A stretch of 64,000 nucleotides of DNA from Membranipora membranacea (taxonomy: Eukaryota > Bryozoa > Gymnolaemata > Cheilostomatida > Membraniporidae): assembly GCA_914767715.1 (NCBI GenBank), contig OU612072.1, positions 25,976,001-26,040,000 of the forward strand, read 5' to 3'. Every line of letters begins with the position of its first letter. The first letter of the stretch is position 1. Position numbers and translations under genes: made by a program. Of the stretch, positions 13,101 through 23,792 are shown one piece after another. The notes beneath the pieces were generated by a model. The model made no database searches and had not been told where the DNA came from. It saw only the letters and a program-made list of their open reading frames with translations.

Positions 13101-16100
13101 AAGTTTTAAGGTAGAGACACCGGGTTCAACAAATATCAACTTTCTATACTCCGTTGGAAAGTTGCCGAACTACTGATCGCTAATCAAAAAGTGTGATTGA
13201 ATGAACTTGCTGTCATAAGGACCATAATAAGGGCAAACAAATTTTTTTAGAAAATTCTCACAAACAAAGCCGCTTTGATGGTACAAATAGGAAATGCCAA
13301 CAGAATATGGAACTGCGGGTCCGTCTTTCCCGAATTGCGCACCACAGAATGCCCAAAAATGCCTTAAAAGCTCCTTAAATTGGCGATTTTAGACATTCTG
13401 TGGTGCATAATTTGGGGAAAACTAATACGTAGTGGCAAATCCTCCACGTGGTCACCATATGCCACCTTACGGTATTCTGTATTCGAGATCCAAGAATAGC
13501 TGGATGTGAAAATTCATTAAAAAACCATCAAACTTCCTGAACCAACTAGTCTGAGCCCCCAGACTTTTAAGAGGACAGTACCAACTAAACATGTCAAGTA
13601 TTATAGTGAATTACGTTACAGTTTTATTCAGTGTTTCAATTCAGACTTTCATTATTTTCGAAGTATAAATTATCACATTTTATTTACTAAACAAGGTATT
13701 GCCGCGACATCCAGCTCAGGAGCAAACATAGGAGGTATGCCCCACTGTCTGCCGAAAGGAGAGTACAGACCACACACGGAGACCACCAACAGAGACCCAA
13801 CACAAGGACAGCCCACAGATACACTGTACAGTACCACACTATTATCTATCACTTACAATCTGACTATGCCTGAACAAGCTGCAGAACCGATCTCAGAAGT
13901 ACCGTTAAACAATTCATCAATACTGACCAACAATATGACAAATCAAGGCGCTCATAACAGATCATCGGGCCGTGATGGTGGACAAAGAGGAAATGAAGCC
14001 AGATTTCACGCCGAGTTTGACTCGACCCTGAATGGTGAAATAATCAACTGTGCCGTCTGTACAAGAAAGAGGAACACAGTGGTATGTGTTATGTCCTGTT
14101 AATTAACCGGTGTTAAAAACTCTAGCATATTAGTGACCATGTAACTAAACACAACACCTTTATACCAAAGTTGAGAGGACAAACCATAGAGTTATTATAT
14201 ACTCTAGAGTGGACAATGTGTACAAAAATAGCATCAGTTTTTGTCCTAATTAATTATTGCGAAATCCATGACGCGACGCAATCTGGTTGTGCATGGCCAG
14301 TGCCTGTACCATATAATTTATCATTGAGAATTTAGGAATTGGGTATGAAAATTTAAGTTTTAGAGCACTTAAAGCCATTTTTTCGGAAAAATTTTCATGG
14401 CACACTATGTGGAACACTTGTAGGTATTTTCACTTGCAGCCATTGATATGAATTCATATCAGTGCTTTGAATATATATCAGTGCTTGCAGCCATTGGAAA
14501 AACTTTCTATGTTTTCCCATGAAAATAAGCCAAAGCCCCAACCGCAAACACATTATTGTGATGAAAATAAATTACCGGGCTAGCTTGTTTTTTCTACTGC
14601 CACTGCCACTTGCCAGCCATAAAAGCTGTGTCCTGTCTCTCTCACTAATAATATGTTACACATTTTTGATTAAATGAAGTACAAGTAGCCTGTGTAAAAG
14701 TGAAGGGGAGTGTAAAAGTTTGCCGCTTGCCTCATTTTCAGTCACAGCGTACATAATGTCAAGATTCAGATTTGCTCTCCAGATAACATTACTTTATTGA
14801 GGGTATTATTATAAGCTTTTTTGTTTCTTATGTCAAAGAAGATCAATTAAGATTGGTGCTAAAATCAGATGTGGTGTTACTGTCAGTCCTCATTGGCCAT
14901 AAGACCTTTCTGGTTGCCTCTCTTATATTTTTATAGCATCAATCCATTTCTGACAGAGAATCACAGCTGTATGAAATGCTAACTCTGGTCATTTCAAAGG
15001 ATTGAACACTGCTACGCTAATCCCCCTTCCCTCAAAACTATGCAAACAAATGCACATGTATAGTCAACTGCCAGCGCCTTTACTGGAGTATATACAAAAT
15101 ATTATGTATGATGCTGAAGTTGCCATCTCAACTAATTTACAAACACAAACCAACAACCATAGTCATAATAATCATACCAGAAAATTCTATCAAACATCCA
15201 CAACGACCGCTCTGAAGCAAATGGTCCCTTATTTCAAGTATGGTGAGAAATCAGAAATATCCGTCCACTTAAAATGTCACATTGGTGAGTGTTTGTTCTG
15301 AATAATCTGGAGTCAGTCAGGATAGGTATGTATGTGAGTTTTCCATTCAAAGATTAACTTGATACTCAGCGACTTATCAAAAAAGTTTGTTACAAAATAC
15401 CTTCATTCATATGCTTTCAAAACCTGCTGTGTATGGTTGAATGGTTTTTGCGAATTCAAAAACTAGAGGACATCACCGGGGAGGAAATTTAGAGCTTTAA
15501 ATGACATAGCCAAATCTAAACGCCGAATCTTAGTCAAAACCGTATGTAAAATGCTTCTGCAAATGGCGGAACTTAGCGGCCGACTTTTAACCTCCAGTCA
15601 GCTTTTCCACAAGCTATGTGTACACCTTATACTGAACAAATAACATTAACTCACTTGATGGATAACATATGAGTAAAAGAGACAGAATCCAACTTATGGT
15701 TGAGAGAAACGTGGAAAAAACAAGCTAGCCGGTAATTTTTTTTCATCACAATGATGTGTTTGCGGTTTGGGTTTAGGCTTATTTTCATGGGAAAACATAG
15801 CAAAATTTTCCAATGGCTGCAAGTGAAAATACCTACAAGTGTTCAACATGGTGCGACATGAAAAATCTTCCAAAAAAATGGCTATTAGCGCTCTAAAACA
15901 TAAATTTTCATGCTCAATTCCTATATTCTCAATGATAACTTTTATGATACAGGCACTAGCCATGCACAACCAGATTGCGTCGCGTCATGAATTTCGCAAT
16001 AATTATGTAGGACGTTTTGAGCACTGCATTGTCCACTCTAGAGTATATAATAACTCTATGGGACAAACACATACTTAACTCTATTTGCTATGAATATTGT

Positions 16101-16871
16101 GTGCAGGTCTGTGGGCCTGTTTGTGTGCAGGTCTGTGGGCCTGTTTATGTGCAGGTCTGTGGGCCTGTTTTACATATGTGCACTTATTCCTTAGCTCATA
16201 TTGATGAGCTTTCATTTTTTACATGGTCAATTTAGCTTGTGGTCTAATATAGGTGTCGCCATTCATTGAGGAACATGCATTGTAAGCCTCCAAACTACCA
16301 AACTATCCAATAAGCCCAATCTACAATTTACCAATAACCTCATCCCTTCCTTACTTGATGTTATCCAGTTTTCCGTATTTGGCGCAAAGGATCTTTTGAA
16401 ATGACACCGAAAAATCTCCTTCTCTATGATGTTCAATCTATGCAGCCAATTCCGGTGATTCAGATCATAACTAACTTTGATTCTCCCTTATTTACACAGG
16501 TGATGATTCCAGGTAAACACTCATGCTTTGTCGGATGGACTCGAGAGTATCACGGCTACCTCATGTCAGGTCAATCAGATAAAACTCAGGACCTCTGTGT
16601 GTCCGCCTCAAGGTCATCTGAAGGTGTCCGGTACAACGTAGCCGAGTCACAGCCCATCCACTCGGACCATGCTGTATTCGCTCAAGCGTTTGTAACAGAC
16701 CCTAGCAGCAGGAGAGTATCATATACACCGGTTCTGTTGAGAGAGACCCTGCCTTGTGAAGGCCGAGGGACTTGTACAGATAGTATAGTTAGGCCTGTGA
16801 GGTGTGTGGTCTGTAGTAAGAATCCTACCGCCTACAGACCGCTCATGATCATACCTGTAGGCACATTTTAA
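4125..16871 (+). CDS. Secreted CUB-collagen protein with short-chain-collagen-C4-like C-terminus
   Basis: Ten exons join in frame: 4125-4265, 5386-5601, 5888-6038, 6346-6510, 8832-8954, 9238-11532, 11902-11964, 12749-12823, 13696-14081 and 16500-16871. They give 1328 residues and every intron is GT-AG. In order, I see a signal peptide (about 1-26), a CUB domain (C59 to about 168, four Cys), a linker, a furin-type RVRR site (256-259), interrupted Gly-X-Y repeats dominated by GQP/GAA/GAP (about 293-1032), and a Cys-rich domain (about 1052-1328). That last domain shows the short-chain-collagen-C4 signatures: HCLP, INCAVC, VMIPGK, GWTREYHGYLMSG and VRCVVC. It is probably a trimeric, Pro-hydroxylated extracellular-matrix protein. 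Exons 4-8 are all symmetric phase 1-1. Introns 4 and 9 each contain a transposon. The 5' UTR and any alternative first exon are not resolved. The ATG at 4125 is chosen because it leads directly into the signal peptide. Confidence 0.88.
5036..5085. repeat. Dispersed 'CTGAGCC...CCCGCCCGACG' repeat
   Basis: A pyrimidine-rich block (CTGAGCC, CCAGACT, then CCCGTCCCGCCCGACG) recurs with changes at about 53398-53447. Shorter matches occur near 13552-13572 and 52858-52880. It lies in intron 1 of the CUB-collagen gene. The family is not recognised. Confidence 0.5.
6707..8537 (-). mobile_element. Non-autonomous DNA transposon, copy 1 (long terminal inverted repeats)
   Basis: The ends are exact inverted copies beginning CATAGAGTTATTATATACTC. 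The inverted similarity continues, with mismatches, for about 340 bp on each side (roughly 6707-7045 and 8175-8537). The 1831-bp element sits in intron 4 of the CUB-collagen gene. It is nearly full-length homologous, in opposite orientation, to the copy at 14185-16060. No open frame is conserved between the copies, so it is non-autonomous. No clean target-site duplication flanks this copy, unlike the other, which suggests that this one is older or has altered flanks. Confidence 0.88.
9779..11520 (+). repeat. Coding tandem repeats in the collagen exon (231-, 312- and 45-bp periods)
   Basis: The motif encoding GAPSLGQPG recurs at exactly 231-bp spacing (9851, 10082, 10313, 10544). Each unit encodes 77 residues, which is 25 Gly-X-Y triplets plus a two-residue interruption. 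A second pair, containing GVGRQGAAGAHRFDGQ, is spaced 312 bp apart (near 10831 and 11143). Near 11380-11510 a 45-bp (15-residue) unit repeats three times. The 231-bp units are nearly identical at the nucleotide level, including third positions, which suggests recent expansion or gene conversion. Confidence 0.9.
13326..13420. repeat. Imperfect inverted repeat in intron 8
   Basis: Arms of about 26 bp (13326-13351 and 13394-13420) share GCACCACAGAATG and its complement. It is a possible miniature foldback element in the collagen gene intron. Confidence 0.6.
14185..16060 (+). mobile_element. Non-autonomous DNA transposon, copy 2, with 8-bp target duplication
   Basis: This is the second copy of the element seen at 6707-8537, in opposite orientation, within intron 9 of the CUB-collagen gene. 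The termini are CATAGAG...CTCTATG. The octamer GGACAAAC lies immediately before (14177-14184) and immediately after (16061-16068), a perfect 8-bp target-site duplication. Eight-bp duplications are typical of the hAT and P superfamilies; the CA start is compatible with either. Relative to copy 1 it has an extra segment of about 50 bp near 14449-14499 with an ATATGAATTCATAT palindrome. No transposase is visible. Confidence 0.92.
16101..16172 (+). repeat. Three-copy 24-bp tandem repeat
   Basis: GTGCAGGTCTGTGGGCCTGT starts at 16101, 16125 and 16149, spaced exactly 24 bp apart. It lies in intron 9, just right of the transposon copy. Confidence 0.9.
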
Positions 16872-18338
16872 GGGTGATGTGTTTCGCAGTTAGGAGAGTA
16901 GCGGTTCTTGTCTGTAAGCTGTTCTTTGTAAAAACTTTGCAGATTGAATCAGCAACACAAATATCTGCCCATGTGGATAGGTTGTTCGTATTCCACATAA
17001 TCAAAACTAAATCAGTCAGTTTCCTTCATTAAGACTTTTTTAAACAAGATAATTGTAACTAGGTTTGGTTTCAAACTGTAAATATAGACATATAAACAAC
17101 AAATATATGTCATGTAACATATTTATATTTTTTAATGTCCTATTATTCTTATCTTTGCATGGTTACCAGACTTTTAGAGGGTTTTGGGTTCTCAATCCTC
17201 CCTGGACACTTATAAACTACCTGAAGTTTCTACCAAATGGCCAAAGCGGAGGCAAATAAAGTGTGTCCATGCCAAATATTATGAATCATTTTGACAATTA
17301 ATGTATACCATAAGGACCATGACTCAAAGACCAAAGCATGTTTTAGTCAGGCAGTTACCTGAAGCTGTGTCAGATTCGCAAGGTAAATAATTCAATGCTC
17401 TACTTGACATGAATTATTGATGGTGGAAACAAGGCTAACTTCTTGGTGGAAAGAGTTGAGCATTTACATTTTTCACCACACAAATCTGACAGAACTTATG
17501 TGATGAAGTTGATGGTTCTATACAAGGATGGCAAGTTATAAGGCAGTCCACTCACCATGAAATTCAGTAGAATAGTGCCCATGTGTAGTCTCTTCAAGGT
17601 AACAGTCAAGTCAGTCTCTGTCAGTTATAGGTCAGGTAGGGTGGTAACTCCTTAGAAGTATGAACTGAGAAGACAACTCCAAGATACATGTACAACATGA
17701 CAACAAACCTGATGATAGGACTACTACATAAGTTACTGTCTGACTATAACATGCTTTGGTCATTGGGTAGTCCTCAACATACACTGTGCCGAGATAGCTG
17801 GTAGTAGCGTTCCATTATCAACCACGTTGGGAAAAAACTTGTCATGACAATGGTAATTTGTGTCATAAAAGAATTTAGCTACAGTAATGTAAATTTCCCT
17901 GGTAAACATGGTGATAAGGTTATAAAGTATGGCACATGACCAATATATGTAAACATATAAACCAACTTCTTCACTGCCTAATTTGGCTATCGATCGATTG
18001 CCTAACCATAGGAAATAATAAGACAGTATAACATATTATTGCGTCTTGCATTTTATTTTGGCAAAATGGCTCTTCCATGACATGATTTTCAATGGCACTA
18101 AATTTCTTTGTTAACTATTGATTGGTTGGCATTAGGGCAGGTAAAAAGTGAAATATGGCTTTCGCTCAAAGTTCAAGCAGAAAACTGATAATATTCTTAG
18201 TCAAAGGCAACAGTCGCATTCACATATTTCAATACTTTTCTGCTACAAACCCTTTCGCATAGAAGGGATGTTTTCCTAGCCCAAGTTGCAAACATATAGT
18301 CTATTCATCGTTATCTCCCTCCAGCGGTTGCTGACGCG
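16872..18338. other. Convergent intergenic region
   Basis: This holds the 3' ends of two genes that face each other: the CUB-collagen gene (ending at 16871) and RNPC3 (stop at 18339-18341). Apart from 3' UTR sequence and a TTTATT at about 18052 that could be the RNPC3 polyA signal on the minus strand, I see no gene. Confidence 0.6.
17255..17260 (+). terminator. Candidate polyadenylation signal of the CUB-collagen gene
   Basis: AATAAA lies 384 bases after the stop codon at 16869-16871, followed by a GTGTGTCC stretch that could serve as the downstream GU-rich element. It is the first AATAAA I noticed in the 3' flank. Confidence 0.45.
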
Positions 18339-21300
18339 TTATGACTTAGATTTAGCGTATGATACACTGATAGGTTTATCATACAGTCTATAAGCGTGAC
18401 ACTCACTGACAGCAATCTCTGCAGCTTCTAATGTCGGCAGCGTGATGAAAGCTTGACCTTTCATACGACCTTCAGTCATATGTCTGATATGGAACAGTTC
18501 TACCTCATGGGGATCGTTCCAGTCGACGTACCTGATAAATGAAGCATACAGAATACTCATATATAGGTACTGTGTCATTTAGGTAGAGCTGTACAACTTT
18601 ATCATAAAATTCGCTAGCTGGACCCATTAACTATGAAGGGTGTGGCGTGTTCACCAACATTGGGATGACTGAAAGTTTCTACCGCGTGACAAGCAAATAA
18701 GCGACTCCCAGCAGTGTAGTTACTCAAATAAGTAAGGTTTGAGATGGACATGGGTTGAAGGTGAATTTTTTTATAAGCTCTGGATATATGTCTAGGATGT
18801 GAAAGGTTTTGTAATCATTTTCATAACAAAGCGGTCTCTTTGGAGAACACTCAGCACACAGGGCTTATGCAACTTAACCTGATGAGTTGGCACAATTGTT
18901 GGAGTGTTTCAATGGCCAAATAAATATGACTAAATAATTTAGATATCTCGACAAGTAGAGGCAGAACTCAAAGAAACTCTTGCTAGTGTTTGTAGGAGCA
19001 GCAAAACGCTGAATTATACAGAGCAGTTCATCAGGGGAGAGGTGCTTCACTTTATATTCTAGCCAGCTTAAAGGTAGACAAATAGTTTGTATTTGTTTTG
19101 ACTTTTTGCTAGAAGATCAGGTCAGATCGATGCTAACTCCTACTAGTCAGATTATCCCCAAGACAACAGCCTCAGACTCAAACTTTTGGATCTCCTTTGA
19201 ATACACAAAAATCTGCCCTTCACTAACCTGCCGAATATATATTTAATATCAGCTTCTGTTGTTTGCTTGGCTAGATTCTTCACATACAGTCTCGAACAAG
19301 GTTCTCCACTGATATATTTTTTAAGTACAGGATGGGTGGGTCTCTCCTCCTCAGGTACCCGTCCCTCACTCAGCTCTCTGTATAAATAAGTAAATATACA
19401 CAAAATAGAGAATTGAAGGACCTATTGCTAAATGTAACACAATATTTTGTAGTTGACAATGTGAGGCTTACCTTATAGGGGGATTCGCATGCTTGAATAT
19501 GAAAAAGACATACAAGGCCAAACCAATTTTGTTAACTAAGTATGAATCAAGTCTCCATCCTTCGCAAAATTATTTATCATTGAAGGGGAATCGTCTGTTC
19601 TTTGATCCCTTCTCATTATGACTGAAAAGGCATAAGTAATTATTTTATCCACAAACCAAATAAAGTTTTATTCGTTCCAACCATAGACTTAATAACAAAC
19701 CTAGATAGGACACCATATGGAGCATTAGCATTGAGGCAATTAATTGTGGGGCAACGTAACGACATTGGAAGGGGAAGTAGCATTGGTGTTATCATTAACT
19801 TGCAGCTCATATACCAGGTTTTTTGATGATAACTCGATCAATTTTGATCGGATTTTTAGTTTGAAAATTACAATAGATTAAACAGCTTGTCGTGAAGCGT
19901 TCGATACAAATTTCAGGCAAAAACAATTTTTAAAGAAGAAATAACATCCAAGTTGATAACAAGATGCTGCTGATTGTAAAGCAATATTCAAACTCAATAT
20001 CCGATAAAAATTGTTTGAGTTGTGATTAAAAAACCTGAATTATGGACAGTAAATCAATGACCTTACGTCGCCCGAAAATTAAGTGCCTCACTTCAGCTGT
20101 ATAAAGAGTCCTGTCTAGGTTTATTATTAAGTCTATGGTGCAAACTAATTATATACCAGCGGATGTTGTCTGCTCCTTTATGCCGAGTATATACCACCTT
20201 ATTGAGATTGAAGATCAATTTTGAACAGGTGTCTAGCAATGACTCACCTTGCAGTTATATAGGGTGTACCGCCTTCCTTCTCTTCTGGTTTATCGGTATT
20301 ATGATCAGTGTCATCTCCATAGTCTGACTCCATAACATTTGTACCTACACAGATAATAGTGAAAGTACCTGACTGAATAATGAAGTCATATTACTCTTGA
20401 TACAATGGCCACGTTTGATCGTAACTTTGAACTCTCATCTATAGATCAACAATAGTTATTCATGTGGAACAGCTTCATTCCTGAGAGACATTTCACAATT
20501 TCGCTTCAACCAAAAGCCATTGAATGAGATGTATAAATAAAACACATTTACCTTCGGCTGTCGATGACATCGTTTGGTCTTGGAGCCCGTCTGATTGGGT
20601 TACATTCGAGCTGCCAATCTGGCCAAATGTCCCTGTACTCTCATTTGGTACTCGGTTGTCCTAGAAATTAGAATGAAACATGGCTTTGAATCCCTGTCAG
20701 CTGTTTTCTTAAGATCAACAGTTCAGGAGATGTGGCTTTCATATTCCGAGTGTGCCTTTCTTTAGGCAAGATTTCTGTGTTAATGTTGTAGAGTATCACA
20801 TCTGTATCATTATTGTTATGGCCAATTGTGATTCACTAAGTAATATCTATTACATGTAGAAAAGTAGAGTGAGAAATCTCAATTTTCAAGATAGATGGAG
20901 CGCTAAACCTAGGTATATGGTGTGCAGGTAAATAATGAGCTGATGTCATACAAATAGTAGGCCATTCTGCGCATGCTCATCTCTGGGCATGTGCTGATCT
21001 CTGCAAAATTGAGTCTCGGAATTCCGAAGCCATCCGATTGGCTACCTGCTCTGGTGACATACTCCCCAAAGCATGCGGATTTGTTATTAATAGTTATCCT
21101 CTCTTGTCATTATTAGCTGATTTAGATTGACAGTTTATGCAGGGGATATCCCATATCCCCTTTCAAAAGTTGCAATCAGAACCCAAACTAAACTCATTGT
21201 TCTTGCACATGCGCAAATTTAAGTCACGCATGATACATACTTAGCCTTACGACATTCTCTTTGTGGTAATGATAGCCTAGTTTATCAGTGATCTACATGC

Positions 21301-23792
21301 CCAGTCTGATCACGAGAGTCAGTATGATAGTAGGCCTAAGTATTACCTGCTGACTGGATGACATTGAGAGATGTGAAGGTAAGTTAAGTTTACTCTGTTT
21401 AGCCTGTTCTCTAGCGACCTCAAACACATCCTGTATCGTAGAGCTTGGGATCGTCTTCGGTTCTAGTGCTGGTAATTCAGACAATGGAAGCTTGATAGCT
21501 GAAGTTATTGCAATGGAATTGAATCGCTTGAATTTGAAATAAATTGACCTAAGTGAACCTAAATAATAAATGTCGATTGAGATGTCTTATATACTGTTAC
21601 AATGAGCGATGCCCTTTATAGCCAATAATCATAACAGTTACTCTGCTCAAAATACTTAGGCTACTTTCAGACTATTGCGCAAATTATTTCCCGAATGAGT
21701 CACTCAGAAAATATACAGCAAGCGGTGAATGATTTGGGAACAACTATTTTTTAGATAGTTATTTTGGCAGTTTTGAAAGAATGGATTTATGAATGGTTCA
21801 GCCCTGGCGATCTAGTCTAGTAATCACTCACTATTCTCATTCACTGCAGGTACAGCTGGAATACCGAGCTTCAGTTTAAGTCGCTTCGCGTATATCTCTG
21901 TAGGCAGCTCTGGTACTGCTCTCTTCTTGTCTGATTTGTTGGACGCTGCAACAAAAAATGATTTACAGGCTACTTAAATCTGTACTCAATTGAAGAACAA
22001 TTATAATGATAATGATACACTGGATGTGTGTGCAGCAGTAACTCTATTGAGAACTCACTCCCTTTACCAGGAAACGATGGCGCACACGGGAGGAATTACC
22101 AATTTGAACTTTATTTTCTAACATAAAACCATAATAGACAGTTTTCTGAGCTCTTATTTATGCCTCAATTCGGAGTTGTCCTCTCTCCAGTTTGGTATGT
22201 TTTAACCCACGCCGCATAGGAAAAACCTGCTGAAAGAGGGTTATCTTGAAAACCGCTTATGTTAGGATAAAAATGAGTTTTGATTCAGAGTCTGCACCAT
22301 TGAAGACCCTGTGAGACAGGGTTTCCAAATCATTGGAGGCTTGAATGTTAAATATATTTTAATTTTAGTGACGAAAAACATGAAAAATTCTGCCAAATTG
22401 TCCGCAAAACAGGCAGAAAATGCTATAATTGACTATCCAAATACTAAAATTATTTCCAAAACTATGTCCATACGAGTTTTCAATGCTGCTGATTCTGAAT
22501 CAAAAATAATTTTTAACCTATTCTAAGCGGTTTTCAAAATAACCCTCTATTCAGCACGTTTTTCCTATGCGGTGTGGGTTAAAAGTACCAAACTGGAGAG
22601 ATGCCAACTCCGAATTGAGGCCTAAATCAGAGCTCACAAAACTGTCTATTACCACTTTATGCATGCTAAGAATAAGCGTTGTGTGACCATGGGTGGTTGG
22701 GTTTTACTTTCATCGTAATTAATGCTACGAATGCTAGTTTGAAACGCTTTACTGGTAATGTGGCATTGTCTGAGAACAGAAATAGGGTAAGCCTGGGCCT
22801 CTGTTGATAGAAAAAATCATGTTGGGGCAATTCTTAAACACATCTAGGATATGATGTATCACGACCTACTTCTAGTAATATATTGAAATTAGTTTCAGCC
22901 CCAAACACTGAATAGGAGTCCTAGCCTAGACTAGCAGTTAAACATGTAGGCCTAGGCCTGACAATGGTGTGTCAAAATATTTTCGTAACGACATCTGTGT
23001 AGACAATTTATCACTGAGCCCACAACATCAGCGGCTGGTGGGCTTACCTGATTTGAGTTTCTTGCGCTTGTTTTTATTCTCCTCATCAGAACTTTCCATT
23101 TCAGATTCCTCTGAGCTACTCACTGTCTTACCTCCACTGAGCAGAGATTTCTCGCCTGGGAGCGGAGGAGTCGTAGTAAGCTCACCAAATGGGGGAGGGA
23201 GGTTCATTTTGTTCATTAAGTGAAGAACTTGATTGTAGAACTTAGGCACAGAAGCCATACAGTGGACGATGTTCTGTAGGGTTGTGTTGGTGGGAGGCGG
23301 ATAGGTGTAACAGTAAGATTGGTCTATGTTATACTCAACACTCCATTGTGTAGATAAATGATTTAGCTTAGAGACAAAGGTTTCTGCTGGCCGCCTACTT
23401 GTCTTGTTCAGCACCGGGTTTGAATTTGATGAGTGGGCTCCATTGTCTTCTATTATACTTAGTCCTTCACTAGTATTTGAAGCCTTTGCTTTTCCAGAGC
23501 TGTGTTTTTCATCCAAGTCAGCTCTCTTTGATTTGAGTCCTTCAGAAACAGCATTTTCTCTGGCATATTCAACTTTCAGCAAAAAGTTCAAGACATTTAG
23601 CTGATGCAAAAGTCTGAGATTCTCGGAGGCTAAGCTTTCTGTTTTGAAAGTAGCAAATGCAGTGTGTTTCATTCGCCCATGCTTGCCCATATACCTGACT
23701 GACTCAGCTCCAAAATGTTTTAGTAGATCCACAACCTGATTATCAGACAGTGAGTGAGGCAAGTTTCTTATGAGGAGAGTTTTCTGGGCCAT
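18339..23792 (-). CDS. RNPC3: U11/U12-65K minor-spliceosome protein (RNPC3)
   Basis: Seven exons on the minus strand join in frame: 23792-23048, 21945-21832, 21498-21347, 20660-20552, 20344-20248, 19377-19228 and 18531-18339. They encode 519 residues; human RNPC3 is about 517. RRM1 (about 4-78) shows RNP2 TLLIRNL and RNP1 KHTAFATF. A low-complexity acidic and Lys-rich linker follows. RRM2 (about 434-515) has LYVKNL and MKGQAFITL, with the diagnostic IFGRYVD junction formed across the last intron. The family bridges U11 and U12 snRNPs and binds the 3' hairpin of U12 snRNA, so the organism probably keeps a minor spliceosome. All six introns are GT-AG with U2-type donors. Intron 1 contains a MITE. 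The start is the first Met in a frame that opens directly into RRM1. Confidence 0.95.
22122..22662. mobile_element. MITE-like element with long inverted repeats
   Basis: Both ends carry about 130 bp of inverted similarity. Shared blocks include TAATAGACAGTTTT, CCTCAATTCGGAGTTG and ACCGCATAGGAAAAAC. The element is about 540 bp, has no coding capacity, and sits in RNPC3 intron 1. The exact ends and target duplication are uncertain. Confidence 0.8.

Noticed and set aside
15002-15301. 99-residue frame inside transposon copy 2, considered as a transposase remnant
   Set aside because: The matching stretch in copy 1 is frameshifted near the start, and no DDE/D or other transposase motif is visible.
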